Shown here piece by piece: positions 28,848 through 40,315 of a DNA stretch of 64,000 bases (position 1 is the stretch's first letter; each line of letters opens with the position of its first letter). A program made the translations under genes and the position numbers. Location: positions 1 through 64,000 of the forward strand of contig NZ_JAURVN010000002.1 in the NCBI RefSeq assembly GCF_030655415.1. Direction: 5' to 3'. The notes under the pieces were generated by a model. That model saw only the letters and a program-made list of their open reading frames with translations, searched no databases and had not been told where the DNA came from. The stretch comes from Herminiimonas sp. (GTDB lineage Bacteria; Pseudomonadota; Gammaproteobacteria; Burkholderiales; Burkholderiaceae).

Positions 28848-30149
28848 TCAAGGCGTTTCCAGCGGCTGCACGATGCCGTCGCGATAAATTGCTGGCTGCA
28901 TGATGCGATCAAAATGTGGTGCGCCCTGACCAAAACGAATTGCCAGTTTGCCGGTTACGCCATCCAGATTGAATTCGTTTTGCTTGATCGCGATATTGTG
29001 TGCGACCCGATAAGCATCGATGCCTAGCGCATACAGACGTTCGATATCAGGACTGATGCGCTGTTCGCCAGTTTTGGTCAAATGAGGATAGGCCATCACG
29101 GCGGCGTGATCAGACTGCAATTGCCATGGCATATCGAGCATACGCACGCCTTCCAGATCCATCAATTTATCCGCGCCCGCCCAATCAGCCAAAGCCAGCG
29201 GATTCAACTGCGAGGTGCCAACCAAAGGTACGTCACCACCGATCGCCAAACGCAGTTGTATGGTTTGTGCGGCATCGAGCGCGACAAAAATCAGTGCCGG
29301 CTTTTCAGTCTGTATGCGTTTTTTCAATTGCACCAGCGCGTTGGCATTGATGAAAGTGCCGGTCATGCCTAACTCCATCGCTTCTGATGCCAGGCCGAGG
29401 TGACGCCATTCCGTCGTAAATGCTTTTACCGCACGACGCTGCCACGATGCATTGGTAGAAATCGCAAATGCCTTGAGTCCAACCTTGCGCGCGCCCAGCC
29501 AATCGGCGATCTGACGTGCTTCATCTTCTATCGACAAACCCATCACCAACATATTTGTTGGCAAGCGCATTTCAGTGCCATCTGCAGCATCGAGTTGGGC
29601 CAATGCAATCGTCGGTTTACTAACGTTGCCATTTTGCGCAATCGCGGTCGCGCCACTGCGCGTCAATGGACCGACCACAATGTCGTTACGCATCACAGCA
29701 TCCAGATAACCGGACAATACGTCTTGTGCAGAATCGCCGGTTTCCACCAGATTCACGACTATGTTTGCTGGCTCGTATTGATACGCCGCCATGAAGCCGG
29801 AACGCACCGCGTCAGCAACTTGTGCCAGTGACTCTGAGCGACGTGGCAATAACAGCGCAATTCTTACAGGTGGCAGACGAGTAACGACTACTGGCATTTC
29901 CACCGCTTCGATAATCGGGCCGTTGCTCAAATCGTCGTTGTCTTCGCGCGGCAAAGCAAGATCGGTTTGCGCGAGTTGCATACGATCCAAGACTGAACGC
30001 TGGGCTTGAATGCCGGTTACACTTGGAAAAGCGCTGTTAGCCGCGTTGATAGCGCCACCGATAACAGCAGTTGTATTTGCCTGTACAGGCGCGCACAATC
30101 CGCTGATGGCCGCAGCCAGCACAAACATTCTCGCTAAATTTCCCAACAT
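28848..30149 (-). CDS. lpoA: LppC/LpoA-like penicillin-binding protein activator
   Basis: This 433-residue exported protein has a periplasmic-binding-protein fold of the LppC family. In E. coli LpoA activates PBP1A from the outer membrane. Family segments include VRIALLLPRRSESLAQVADAV and VVGPLTRSGATAIAQ. The start at 30149 has a GGGAG site six bases upstream. The signal peptide ends near GLCAPVQA but lacks a proper lipobox, because Leu precedes the only Cys, so it may be a soluble periplasmic protein. The N-terminal TPR domain of the E. coli protein is absent. First gene of the operon, divergent from rsmI. Confidence 0.85.
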   Translation of the reverse strand: MLGNLARMFVLAAAISGLCAPVQANTTAVIGGAINAANSAFPSVTGIQAQRSVLDRMQLAQTDLALPREDNDDLSNGPIIEAVEMPVVVTRLPPVRIALLLPRRSESLAQVADAVRSGFMAAYQYEPANIVVNLVETGDSAQDVLSGYLDAVMRNDIVVGPLTRSGATAIAQNGNVSKPTIALAQLDAADGTEMRLPTNMLVMGLSIEDEARQIADWLGARKVGLKAFAISTNASWQRRAVKAFTTEWRHLGLASEAMELGMTGTFINANALVQLKKRIQTEKPALIFVALDAAQTIQLRLAIGGDVPLVGTSQLNPLALADWAGADKLMDLEGVRMLDMPWQLQSDHAAVMAYPHLTKTGEQRISPDIERLYALGIDAYRVAHNIAIKQNEFNLDGVTGKLAIRFGQGAPHFDRIMQPAIYRDGIVQPLETP

Positions 30150-30161
30150 CCGATTCTCCCA

Positions 30162-31133
30162 ATGACTGAACCAACCGACAGCACATCCACGATCTTGCCG
30201 CTTATGCAAGACACCTTGCATGATGCACTCCCGAATTTATTGCATGAAGTAGTACGCGACGTCGAGCGGCAGACTTATCCTTCGGCGACATTATATGTGG
30301 TGGCCACTCCGATCGGGAACGCAGGTGACATATCGTTGCGCGCTTTGCACACTTTATCGATAGTCGATGCCATCGCTTGCGAAGACACGCGCAATACCGG
30401 CCATCTTTTAACGCGCTATGGCTTGTCAAAAAAACTCATCGCGGCACATCAACATAATGAGCGTGAAGTGGCGGAAACATTGATCCGCCGTTTGCAGGCG
30501 GGCGAACGGATTGCATTGGTATCGGATGCCGGCACACCTGCAGTATCCGACCCGGGTGCACGCATCGTTGATGCGGTACGTAATGCAGGCTTGCGCGTCG
30601 TGCCCTTGCCGGGCGCATCTGCTGCAGTGGCGGCGTTATCGGCCAGCGGCTTGCTGAATGATCAATTTTATTTCGTCGGCTTTTTGCCAGCCAAAACCAA
30701 ACAGCGCGAAACAGTTTTATTCAATCTAAAAAGCGTAGCTGCGACGATGGTGTTTTACGAAGCGCCGCATCGCATCATTGAAACCGTAGATGCCTTGGTA
30801 GCGATGTTCGAGCCGGCCCGGCACGTCGTGTTCGCACGCGAACTCACCAAGATGTTTGAAGAAATTCATCGCTGCACATTGGCCGAAGCGCATGCGTGGA
30901 TCAATGCGGAAGCGAACCGGCAAAAAGGTGAGTTTGTCGTGCTGCTGGAAGGCGCACCTGCCGCCGGTGATCAGGATGAAATTGAAGCCGAACGCATCCT
31001 GACGATTCTTTTACAGGAATGCTCAGTCAAACAGGCGGCGACACTTGCCGCGCACATCACAGGACAAAAGAAAAATGCCTTGTATGACCGTGCGCTGCAA
31101 ATGAAAGCCAACAGCGAAGCGGATGAAGATTAA
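30162..31133 (+). CDS. rsmI: 16S rRNA 2'-O-methyltransferase RsmI
   Basis: This 323-residue SAM enzyme methylates the ribose of C1402 in 16S rRNA. Tetrapyrrole-methylase-type motifs are LYVVATPIGNAGDISLRAL (about 44-62) and LVSDAGTPAVSDPGARI. The protein is longer than the usual 280-290 residues because the frame is open about 40 residues before the first motif. An ATG at 30204 or a TTG nearer the domain could be the true start. It is divergent from lpoA with only 12 bases between starts, and it overlaps rlpA by four bases at the 3' end. Confidence 0.92.
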   Translation: MTEPTDSTSTILPLMQDTLHDALPNLLHEVVRDVERQTYPSATLYVVATPIGNAGDISLRALHTLSIVDAIACEDTRNTGHLLTRYGLSKKLIAAHQHNEREVAETLIRRLQAGERIALVSDAGTPAVSDPGARIVDAVRNAGLRVVPLPGASAAVAALSASGLLNDQFYFVGFLPAKTKQRETVLFNLKSVAATMVFYEAPHRIIETVDALVAMFEPARHVVFARELTKMFEEIHRCTLAEAHAWINAEANRQKGEFVVLLEGAPAAGDQDEIEAERILTILLQECSVKQAATLAAHITGQKKNALYDRALQMKANSEADED

Positions 31134-32188
31134 CGCTGAACCACAAATGGTTTAACGCCGGCGGTTCCCTGCACTTGCGCAGCGGCAGCCGCGGCGGCTT
31201 CGCGCGTAGCAAACGGACCACTGTACAAACGGAATAAATTGTTCGACGGTTCGACCGTCAACTGCGGCAAGGCATTGCCCGCATCTTGCGCCAGACGTGT
31301 GCGTACGCTTTCTGCATTGGCCGCTTGTGAATACGCGCCGAACTGCAAATAAAATCCACTCGCAATTGGCGTCGTATTTGTCACCACGTTCGTAGTTGTA
31401 GTCACTGTTGACGAAGCATTCCGCTCCGGTACAAACGCAACCGGCTGTATCGCCGCTGGTGCCAACTGCGTAGCCTCCGTAACCGGCATCGCAACCGCCT
31501 CCATCGCGACAGCGGATGTAGATGCGTTGCCTTCATTCGCCAGAATTTGTTCTATATCAGCCGGCAACAAACGCTCGACTTGCAATTCAGCACTGCCATG
31601 CCCGATGTAACCCAACTTCAAAGCCGCGGTGTACGACAGATCGATTACGCGGCTCGAATGAAACGGGCCTCTATCGTTAACGCGCACGATCACTTGTTTG
31701 CCATTGCTGATATTCGTCACGCGCGCATACGAAGGAATCGGCAAAGTCGGGTGTGCGGCCGACATTTTGTACATATCGTAGAGTTCGCCGGATGAAGTTT
31801 TTTGACCGTGGAATTTCTTGCCATACCAGCTACCGCGCCCAGTCTGCTTGAAAGGCTGCTCATCGGTAATCGGCGTATATTTTTTACCGAACACCACGTA
31901 AGGCTTGTTACCGCGCGTTGAATACGGCTCAATGCGCGGCTCTGCGTCTGGCAATTCCAGCAAGCCTTCTGGCGTCACATCGCCCGGACCATCATCTTTG
32001 TAATAACCACCGCGACCGGAACCGGCGGGCGGCAATACTGGATGCGTTGCGCTACCAGAACGCGCCTGTGGCTTGCCGGATGTAGAGGTTTCGAGAGGTA
32101 CGCTGCTACAGGCAGCCAGCGCTAGAATCGGTAGCAAGACCAGAATGCGCGAGGTGTAAAAATTGGATGTGAAGAAATTCAATTGCAT
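31130..32188 (-). CDS. rlpA: Septal ring lytic transglycosylase RlpA
   Basis: This 352-residue lipoprotein has lipobox LAAC (C27) and a double-psi beta-barrel domain (about 105-200, GRGSWYGKKFHGQKTSSGE and VRVNDRGPFHSSRVIDLS). A low-complexity linker leads to a C-terminal SPOR domain (about 275-350, FYLQFGAYSQAANAESVR) that binds denuded glycan at the septum. It cleaves naked glycan strands. It is the last gene of the mre-mrd-rlpA shape and elongation cluster. Confidence 0.93.
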   Translation of the reverse strand: MQLNFFTSNFYTSRILVLLPILALAACSSVPLETSTSGKPQARSGSATHPVLPPAGSGRGGYYKDDGPGDVTPEGLLELPDAEPRIEPYSTRGNKPYVVFGKKYTPITDEQPFKQTGRGSWYGKKFHGQKTSSGELYDMYKMSAAHPTLPIPSYARVTNISNGKQVIVRVNDRGPFHSSRVIDLSYTAALKLGYIGHGSAELQVERLLPADIEQILANEGNASTSAVAMEAVAMPVTEATQLAPAAIQPVAFVPERNASSTVTTTTNVVTNTTPIASGFYLQFGAYSQAANAESVRTRLAQDAGNALPQLTVEPSNNLFRLYSGPFATREAAAAAAAQVQGTAGVKPFVVQR

Positions 32189-32255
32189 TGCTTACTCCTG
32201 ATGATGGCTGCTTGCCTGTCACGCTGACGGCAAGCAGTGAACCTACAGTCTCATA

Positions 32256-33359
32256 TCAGCTTTGCATCAATTTTCTATGGCGCTGTATGCTCATCAAAAT
32301 ACCCACGCCCAAACCGAGCGTGACGAATGCGGTACCGCCATAACTGACAAATGGCAAAGGTACGCCGACCACCGGCAAAATACCGCTGACCATGCCCATG
32401 TTCACAAATGCATAGGTGAAGAAAATCATCGTGATCGCGCCCGCCAATAATCGGCTGAACAAGGTCGGTGCATTCGCCGCAATAATCATGCTGCGCCCGA
32501 TCAGCAATAAATATAGCAATAACAAGATGCTGTTTCCGATCAGGCCAAACTCTTCTGAAAAGACTGCAAAGATAAAATCTGTGGTGCGTTCGGGAATAAA
32601 TTCCAGATGTGCCTGCGTGCCATTCAACCAGCCTTTGCCAGTCATGCCACCAGAACCAATCGCAATCGTCGATTGGATAATATGAAATCCCTTGCCTAGC
32701 GGATCAGTGGTTGGATCAATCAGCGTCAGTACCCGGCCTCGTTGATAGTCATGCATCATGGTCCAGACTATCGGCAAACTGGCCAGCATTGTTATCACGG
32801 CTGCCACGATGACTTTCCACGACAAGCCGGCAAAGAAGATCACATAAAATCCGGCAGCCAATACCAGCAAGGATGTGCCTAGATCCGGCTGACGCATGAT
32901 CAAACCGACAGGTGCGACCAGCAACAAACCCGCAACCAAAAACTCGCGCCAGCGCGTCATGCCTTCACGTTTTTGAAAGAACCACGCCAGCATCATCGGC
33001 ATCGCGATCTTCATGATTTCGGATGGTTGAATGATCATGCCGATATTGATCCAGCGTCGTGCGCCATTTCTGATCAGACCAAACATCGCGACACCTATCA
33101 GCAAACTCACACCAACGATGTATAGCGGCACCGCAAAGCGCATCAGTGTCTGCGGCGGAATCATCGCCGCAATCCACATCACCATGAAGGCGATCATGAT
33201 GTTGCGCACATGATCCTCAACCCGGCCAGGGAAATCGATGCCGGCAGAATATAGCGTGATCGTGCCCAGGGTCAGGATCAAGCCGACGATCAAAATCAAG
33301 GGGCCATCGAATACCTGCACATACGGCTGAATGACTTGCCATGGCGAACGCTTGTTCAT
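32256..33359 (-). CDS. rodA: Peptidoglycan glycosyltransferase RodA
   Basis: This 367-residue SEDS-family polymerase extends glycan strands in the elongasome together with PBP2. About ten membrane helices are visible. Family motifs are PDLGTSLLV, EFIPERTTDFIFAVFSEEFG (with the conserved Asp of the active cavity) and LPFVSYGGT near the C-terminus. It is directly downstream of mrdA with a gap of about 90 bases, in the order mreBCD-mrdA-rodA-rlpA. Confidence 0.96.
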   Translation of the reverse strand: MNKRSPWQVIQPYVQVFDGPLILIVGLILTLGTITLYSAGIDFPGRVEDHVRNIMIAFMVMWIAAMIPPQTLMRFAVPLYIVGVSLLIGVAMFGLIRNGARRWINIGMIIQPSEIMKIAMPMMLAWFFQKREGMTRWREFLVAGLLLVAPVGLIMRQPDLGTSLLVLAAGFYVIFFAGLSWKVIVAAVITMLASLPIVWTMMHDYQRGRVLTLIDPTTDPLGKGFHIIQSTIAIGSGGMTGKGWLNGTQAHLEFIPERTTDFIFAVFSEEFGLIGNSILLLLYLLLIGRSMIIAANAPTLFSRLLAGAITMIFFTYAFVNMGMVSGILPVVGVPLPFVSYGGTAFVTLGLGVGILMSIQRHRKLMQS

Positions 33360-33448
33360 GCGCGCTCCGATCGCAATGCTCGCAGGTTTGCATGCGATAA
33401 CAATCGCATCAAACCATGCTTGAACGGAGGGCGAGAAATCGTCATGGA

Positions 33449-35356
33449 TTAATCCGTAAGTTCATTTTCTGGAATAGGTGCAGCTTTGACAGCTGCCTTG
33501 ACGTCAGGACGCTTGCCCAGCAAATAAAAATCCATCGCAGCCTTCGCAATCGGTGCAGCAGACGCAGCACCAAAACCACCATTCTCAACGATGAGGGCGA
33601 TCGCTATACGTGGATTGTCGGCCGGTGCAAACGCTGTGTACAAAGCGTGATCGTGGTGTCGATCCGAGATTTTGCTCGCATCATATTTTTCACCCTTTTT
33701 TATCGCGATCACTTGCGCTGTACCTGTCTTGCCTGCGGAAACATATTCCGCTTTTGAAAACACGCGGGCTCCGGTACCTTCTTTATTAACACCCACCATC
33801 GCATTCTTGATGATGTCGATATTCTCTTGCTTCAATGGTATGCGGTAACTTTCTTTCGGCACTGTCAGCGTACGTTCGCGCGTTACGCCATTTTCAATTT
33901 CTCTGACCAGATGGGGCTTCATGACGATGCCATTATTGGCCAGCGTGGCGGTTGCATGCGCCAACTGCAAAGGAGTAAACGAGTTATAACCTTGACCAAT
34001 GCCGATCGAAATCGTTTCGCCGGCATACCATCTTTTTTGCTCAGGCTTTTTGTACGCGGCAGCTTTCCATGCCGTCGATGGCAACACACCGGTCCGTTCG
34101 AATTTGAGATCGATACCGGTCTTCTGACCAAAGCCGAACGGCTTCATGAAGTCATGAATCGTATCGACGCCCAGATCATTGGCCAGCAAGTAGTAATAGG
34201 TATCGCAAGATTGGACGATCGACTTGTACATATCGACCATGCCGTGTCCGCCCTCTTTATCATCGCGGAATTTGTGGTTACCAAACCAGAAGTAACCTGG
34301 ATCAGCAATCGCATCGGACGGTTTGCGCCTACCCAGCTCTAGCGCAGCCAAAGCCATGAATGGTTTATAGGTAGAACCTGGTGGATACGCACCGGACAAA
34401 GGACGGTTCAACAGAGGATGATCGGGCGAATTATTCAGCAAATCCCAATTCTGCTGATCGATACCTTCGACAAACAGATTCGGATCAAAGGTCGGCATCG
34501 ATACGTAAGCCAGCACATCGCCGGTCGAAGGTTCAATCGCAATCAATGCACCGCGTCGATTGCCAAAAGCCTGCTCGACCACTTTTTGCAGTTCAACATC
34601 GATAGACAAAATCAGGTTATCGCCAGGTGTCGCGGCAGTGCGCGACAAGGTACGAATAGGACGACCACCAGCGGAGACTTCCACTTCTTCGTAGCCGGTA
34701 CGTCCGTGCAATTTATCTTCGTAGTTTTTTTCCAGGCCTTCTTTACCGATGTGTTCGGTACCGCGATAGTTGGCCGCGTCGTCGCTTTCATCGATGTCCT
34801 TGGCTTCACGCGTATTGATGCGGCCTATGTAACCGATGACATGCGAGGCGACTGCACCGAGCGGATATTGACGGAACAGGCGCGCCTGAATTTCAACACC
34901 TGGGAATCGATAACGTTGCGCAGAAAATCGTGCGACTTCTTCGTCGGTCAGGCGTACGCGTATCGGCGAGCTGGCGAGATTGCGCGACTCTTCTTGCAGC
35001 TTCTTGAAGCGACGGCGATCTTTAGGCTGGATATCGACCAGCGTGGCCAAGTCATCGATTACTGCTTCAAGATCGCCATCGATTTTGGATGGTGTGATTT
35101 CCAGTGTGTAGGCCGAATAATTGCGCGCCAGGACCACACCGTTTCGATCCAGAATCAAGCCGCGATTAGGTACGACCGGCACTACGGAAATGCGATTGTC
35201 TTCGGCTTGCGCGACATAATCGTTATGTTTGTACACCTGCAACCAAATGAAACGCGCCATCAAACACGCAAACATGACAAACACCAGTGCACCCGCCACG
35301 GATAAGCGCAGGCGGAAGAGATGTAGTTCGCGTTCGGTATTTTTTAATTCAGTCAT
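33449..35356 (-). CDS. mrdA: Penicillin-binding protein 2
   Basis: This 635-residue class B transpeptidase cross-links peptidoglycan during elongation. It has an N-terminal membrane helix (about 18-42) and a pedestal domain with the RGLILDRNGVVLA motif. The transpeptidase domain has S328-T-Y-K331 (nucleophile), S383-C-D385 in place of the usual SSD, and K543-T-G545. No frameshift or missing motif is seen. It sits between mreD and rodA. Confidence 0.96.
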   Translation of the reverse strand: MTELKNTERELHLFRLRLSVAGALVFVMFACLMARFIWLQVYKHNDYVAQAEDNRISVVPVVPNRGLILDRNGVVLARNYSAYTLEITPSKIDGDLEAVIDDLATLVDIQPKDRRRFKKLQEESRNLASSPIRVRLTDEEVARFSAQRYRFPGVEIQARLFRQYPLGAVASHVIGYIGRINTREAKDIDESDDAANYRGTEHIGKEGLEKNYEDKLHGRTGYEEVEVSAGGRPIRTLSRTAATPGDNLILSIDVELQKVVEQAFGNRRGALIAIEPSTGDVLAYVSMPTFDPNLFVEGIDQQNWDLLNNSPDHPLLNRPLSGAYPPGSTYKPFMALAALELGRRKPSDAIADPGYFWFGNHKFRDDKEGGHGMVDMYKSIVQSCDTYYYLLANDLGVDTIHDFMKPFGFGQKTGIDLKFERTGVLPSTAWKAAAYKKPEQKRWYAGETISIGIGQGYNSFTPLQLAHATATLANNGIVMKPHLVREIENGVTRERTLTVPKESYRIPLKQENIDIIKNAMVGVNKEGTGARVFSKAEYVSAGKTGTAQVIAIKKGEKYDASKISDRHHDHALYTAFAPADNPRIAIALIVENGGFGAASAAPIAKAAMDFYLLGKRPDVKAAVKAAPIPENELTD

Positions 35357-35390
35357 ACGGCGTCAACACCGGCTTGTCGGATGTCGCACA

Positions 35391-35906
35391 TTAAATCGGC
35401 CGCGTATCGTCGCGATTGATGGCACGACGTTGCGGCGCAAGTAATATCCATGCGACCAGCGGCCATAACAAAGCAGCCACAGCACTTTCGGTGAAGTACA
35501 ACCAGCCTGGAAATCTGCCACCCACCATCAAGCGTACGATCAGCTCAACTACCTGCGCCACCAACAGCAACAGGAACACATGCAGCGCTTGTATGCGGGC
35601 AGGGAACCACAACACACGTCTATGCACCATGATCGCGAAGTAAGACAGCAGCGTGTAAGCCAGTGCATTTTCACCGAGCACGGCAGCATCATGCACATCC
35701 ATCAGCAAGCCCATGCAAAATGCGACGCCGATGCCGACTTTGCGCGGCTGATGCATGCTCCAGAACACCAGGATCAACGCGACAAAATCCGGTATACCTA
35801 TCAGTTGTCCCCACGGCAGCAAGTTCAGTAAAAAAGCGCCTATCAAACTAACCGCAATAAACAGCGGGCTGGCTGGCAACAGTATGTAATGTGGCTGATG
35901 ATTCAT
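35391..35906 (-). CDS. mreD: Rod shape-determining protein MreD
   Basis: This 171-residue inner-membrane protein has about five hydrophobic helices and the MreD-typical GLLMDVHDAAVLGENALAY segment. It is part of the elongasome with MreB and MreC. Its ATG overlaps the mreC stop by four bases (ATGA), so translation is coupled. Confidence 0.93.
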   Translation of the reverse strand: MNHQPHYILLPASPLFIAVSLIGAFLLNLLPWGQLIGIPDFVALILVFWSMHQPRKVGIGVAFCMGLLMDVHDAAVLGENALAYTLLSYFAIMVHRRVLWFPARIQALHVFLLLLVAQVVELIVRLMVGGRFPGWLYFTESAVAALLWPLVAWILLAPQRRAINRDDTRPI

Positions 35907-36895
35907 CGTGTTGATGTGGCCGGCTGAGATGATGAAGGCACGGGCGGCGTTTCAACGATGCCTTTGCCCGAGGTACCGTTGGTGCGACTTGCAGCGTGCC
36001 GCAAGATGCCGGTCATTTTTGCGTTCTTGTCTTTGGTATCGTCTGGCGCACGCGGCTCGGCTTTGTTCGCCGTCAACAGAATCAGCAATTGACGATTACG
36101 ATCCAGACCTGCGGAAGGCTGGCACACGATGCGCGCAAATGAATCTGCTGATTTGTTTTCAACCAGCGACACCGTGGCAACCGCCAGGCCCGCAGGATAA
36201 ACGCCATCAATACCGGAAGTCACCAACACATCGCCTTTTTGAATATCCGCATTGGTCGGCATGAAGCGCAGATCGAGTACATTCGATTGGCCGCGACCAT
36301 ACGCCACGCTACGCAAGCCATTGCGCACCACTTGCACCGGAATCGCCTGATTCTTGTCGGTCAATAATGTGACTTCAGAAGTAAATGGAAACACGCGCGT
36401 GACCTGCCCCACCACACCGATATGATCAATCACCGGCTGACCGAGTTCTACACCATGCTGAATCCCGCGATCCAGCACAATCTTGCGTGTGAACGCATCG
36501 CGCGTGTCGTACAGAATTTCGCCCATCACTGACTTCACCGGCAAGCGTTCGCTGGTACCGAGCAAATGACGCAGTTGCGCATTTTCCGCCAACAGTTGCT
36601 GACCTTGCTGCAAGGTGCGCGCGTTGGCTGTTTGCTGCAATTTGAGTTTTTCGTTTTCCGACTTGGTATCGGAGAGAGAGGTGAAATAATCGCCTATCGA
36701 ATAAAAGACATCGCGCGGTGCGAGCGCCACAACCTGCAACGGATACAAGGCGGTGGAAATGACTTGGCGCACCACGGCGAGCGAGCGCATGTGCGAATCA
36801 ACCCCTAGCAGGATCAATGCGATCAGGGCGAAGAACACCATCTTTGCTCGTGCCGAGGCACCTTGTTTGAAGAGTGGTGGCGGGCTGTATTCCAT
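35903..36895 (-). CDS. mreC: Rod shape-determining protein MreC
   Basis: This 330-residue bitopic protein has a membrane helix at about 19-37 and a coiled coil (about 68-108). A periplasmic beta-rich domain follows (about 115-275), with GEILYDTRDAFTRKIVLDRG and GDVLVTSGIDGVYPAGL. It activates PBP2 and links it to MreB. The C-terminal 50 residues are a charged, Pro/Ser-rich tail, probably disordered. It lies 161 bases downstream of mreB with no clear terminator between. Confidence 0.95.
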   Translation of the reverse strand: MEYSPPPLFKQGASARAKMVFFALIALILLGVDSHMRSLAVVRQVISTALYPLQVVALAPRDVFYSIGDYFTSLSDTKSENEKLKLQQTANARTLQQGQQLLAENAQLRHLLGTSERLPVKSVMGEILYDTRDAFTRKIVLDRGIQHGVELGQPVIDHIGVVGQVTRVFPFTSEVTLLTDKNQAIPVQVVRNGLRSVAYGRGQSNVLDLRFMPTNADIQKGDVLVTSGIDGVYPAGLAVATVSLVENKSADSFARIVCQPSAGLDRNRQLLILLTANKAEPRAPDDTKDKNAKMTGILRHAASRTNGTSGKGIVETPPVPSSSQPATSTR

Positions 36896-37056
36896 TTAAT
36901 GCTTGTTGGCGAACCTGCCGAAGACCATCTGTGCAGACTGCGCTGTCAGGACCTTGCGTCCTGCAGCGGCAGCTTGCGTTACAAAGAATTGTGCTTTCAT
37001 GACAGTGTGCATGTCAGCCCGTTAGATAAGCGTGTCGATAAAAACGTTTGGTCGAA

Positions 37057-38413
<1,357 letters not shown>

Positions 38414-38716
38414 ATGTCTCTAGCACTTTCCGATGTAAAACGCCTCTCGACGCTCGCGCAAATTGACCTTACCGATGCGCAATCCGAACAAACTCTGGAT
38501 AAGCTGAATGGCATTTTTGCGCTCGTAGAACAATTGAGCGCGGTCGATACAACTGGCGTCGAACCTTTAAACCATCCAATCGCCATGCTGCTGCCGGATC
38601 TGTCGCTGCGCCTGCGCGAAGACAAAGTCAGCGAAGAAAATCGCCGCGACGACTACCAGCAAGTTGCACCCGCCACGCAAGATGGTTTGTATCTGGTGCC
38701 GCAAGTTATTGAATAA
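38414..38716 (+). CDS. gatC: Glutamyl-tRNA(Gln)/aspartyl-tRNA(Asn) amidotransferase subunit C
   Basis: This 100-residue small subunit stabilises GatA. It shows the usual VKRLSTLAQIDLTDAQ N-terminus, the helix ending in LNGIFALVEQLSAVDT, the VEPLNHP segment and a C-terminal GLYLVPQVIE. It starts the gatCAB operon, which makes Gln-tRNA (or Asn-tRNA) by transamidation in organisms lacking the direct synthetase; which tRNA is served here cannot be told. Confidence 0.95.
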   Translation: MSLALSDVKRLSTLAQIDLTDAQSEQTLDKLNGIFALVEQLSAVDTTGVEPLNHPIAMLLPDLSLRLREDKVSEENRRDDYQQVAPATQDGLYLVPQVIE

Positions 38717-38797
38717 GTTTTAGCGCGTTTTCAGCAGCAACCATGCGACGCGCAATCGGAACAAACATCGTTCCGCAACCGAACACCGATATTGATC

Positions 38798-40255
38798 ATG
38801 CATACCAAAACCATCAAAGAATTATCTGTCCTGCTGCAGACTAAAAAAGTCTCTGCGACTGAATTGTCGAAGTTATTCCTGGACCGGATCAAGGCCAGCG
38901 ATTTGAATTCATTTCTGCATGTGGATGAAGCGCTGACGCTGCAACAAGCAGCCGCCGCAGATCAACGTATTGCGAGTGGCGACACAAGCGTATTGACCGG
39001 CGTGCCTATCGCTCACAAGGATATTTTTGTCACACGCGGCTGGCGCTCTACCGCCGGCTCGAAGATGCTGGAAAACTATGTCAGTCCCTTCGACGCCACC
39101 GTCGTTGAAAACTTCAACCAGGCTGGCATGGTGACCTTGGGCAAACTGAATTGCGATGAATTCGCGATGGGTTCGTCGAATGAAAATTCCTACTTCGGCG
39201 CAGTCAAAAATCCGTGGGATAAAACGGCAATTCCAGGTGGCTCGTCCGGCGGCTCTGCTGCTGCAATTGCAGCGCGTCTGACGCCTGCATCAACCGCAAC
39301 CGACACCGGCGGCTCGATCCGCCAACCAGCCGCTTTGTGTGGCGTCACTGGCATCAAACCAACCTATGGCCGCGTGTCGCGCTTCGGCATGATCGCTTTT
39401 GCATCGTCTCTTGATCAAGGCGGCCCGATTGCAAAAACTGCGGAAGATTGCGGCTTGTTGCTGAATGCAATGTGCGGCTTCGATGAACGTGATTCGACCA
39501 GCATCGAACGCGAGAAAGAAGATTTCACACGCGATTTGAATGTCCCGCTGCAAGGTTTGAAAATCGGTATACCGCGCGAATATTTCGGCGAAGGTTTATC
39601 CGCCGACGTAGAGCAAGCTGTACGCGCTGCGCTGAAAGAATATGAAAAACTGGGCGCCACGCTGGTCGATATCTCGCTGCCGAAAACCGAGCTGTCGATT
39701 CCAACGTATTACGTCATCGCACCAGCCGAAGCATCGTCCAATCTGAGTCGCTTCGACGGCGTGCGTTACGGCTTTCGCGCCAAGGATTACACCGATTTAT
39801 CCGACATGTATTGCAAGACACGCGCGCAAGGTTTTGGCGATGAAGTCAAACGCCGCATCCTGGTTGGTGCTTACGTTTTGTCGCATGGTTATTACGATGC
39901 CTACTATCTGCAAGCGCAAAAAATTCGCCGTTTGATCGCGCAGGATTTCCAGGAAGCCTTTACCAAATGCGACGTCATCATGGGCCCAGTTGCGCCAACA
40001 GTAGCATGGGATCTGGGCGATAAAGCTGACGATCCAGTCGCAAATTATCTGGCCGACATTTTTACCCTTTCCACCAGCCTTGCAGGTTTGCCGGGCATGT
40101 CGATCCCTTGCGGTTTCGGTCAGGGCGAAAAGAATGCAAAGCGTCCGGTTGGCCTGCAAATCATTGGTAATTATTTCGCCGAAGCAAAACTGCTGAACGT
40201 CGCGCATCAATATCAGCTAGCGACTGATTGGCATTTGCGCCAGCCTGCAGAATAA
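38798..40255 (+). CDS. gatA: Glutamyl-tRNA(Gln)/aspartyl-tRNA(Asn) amidotransferase subunit A
   Basis: This 485-residue amidase-signature subunit releases ammonia from glutamine. The Ser-cisSer-Lys triad is K74 (IAHKD), S149 ([11 protein letters not shown]) and nucleophile S173 ([11 protein letters not shown]). The ATG at 38798 is chosen over a TTG two codons earlier. It is the middle gene of gatCAB. Confidence 0.97.
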   Translation: MHTKTIKELSVLLQTKKVSATELSKLFLDRIKASDLNSFLHVDEALTLQQAAAADQRIASGDTSVLTGVPIAHKDIFVTRGWRSTAGSKMLENYVSPFDATVVENFNQAGMVTLGKLNCDEFAMGSSNENSYFGAVKNPWDKTAIPGGSSGGSAAAIAARLTPASTATDTGGSIRQPAALCGVTGIKPTYGRVSRFGMIAFASSLDQGGPIAKTAEDCGLLLNAMCGFDERDSTSIEREKEDFTRDLNVPLQGLKIGIPREYFGEGLSADVEQAVRAALKEYEKLGATLVDISLPKTELSIPTYYVIAPAEASSNLSRFDGVRYGFRAKDYTDLSDMYCKTRAQGFGDEVKRRILVGAYVLSHGYYDAYYLQAQKIRRLIAQDFQEAFTKCDVIMGPVAPTVAWDLGDKADDPVANYLADIFTLSTSLAGLPGMSIPCGFGQGEKNAKRPVGLQIIGNYFAEAKLLNVAHQYQLATDWHLRQPAE

Positions 40256-40315
40256 ATACGCACACGCACACAAAATACGCAGTCACATACGCTAACAAGC
40301 GAGTAAGGAAACATC

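Noticed and set aside
34418..35305. Long plus-strand frame opposite mrdA (295 codons)
   Set aside because: The PBP2 motifs on the minus strand are intact; the opposite frame is a by-product of its codon use.
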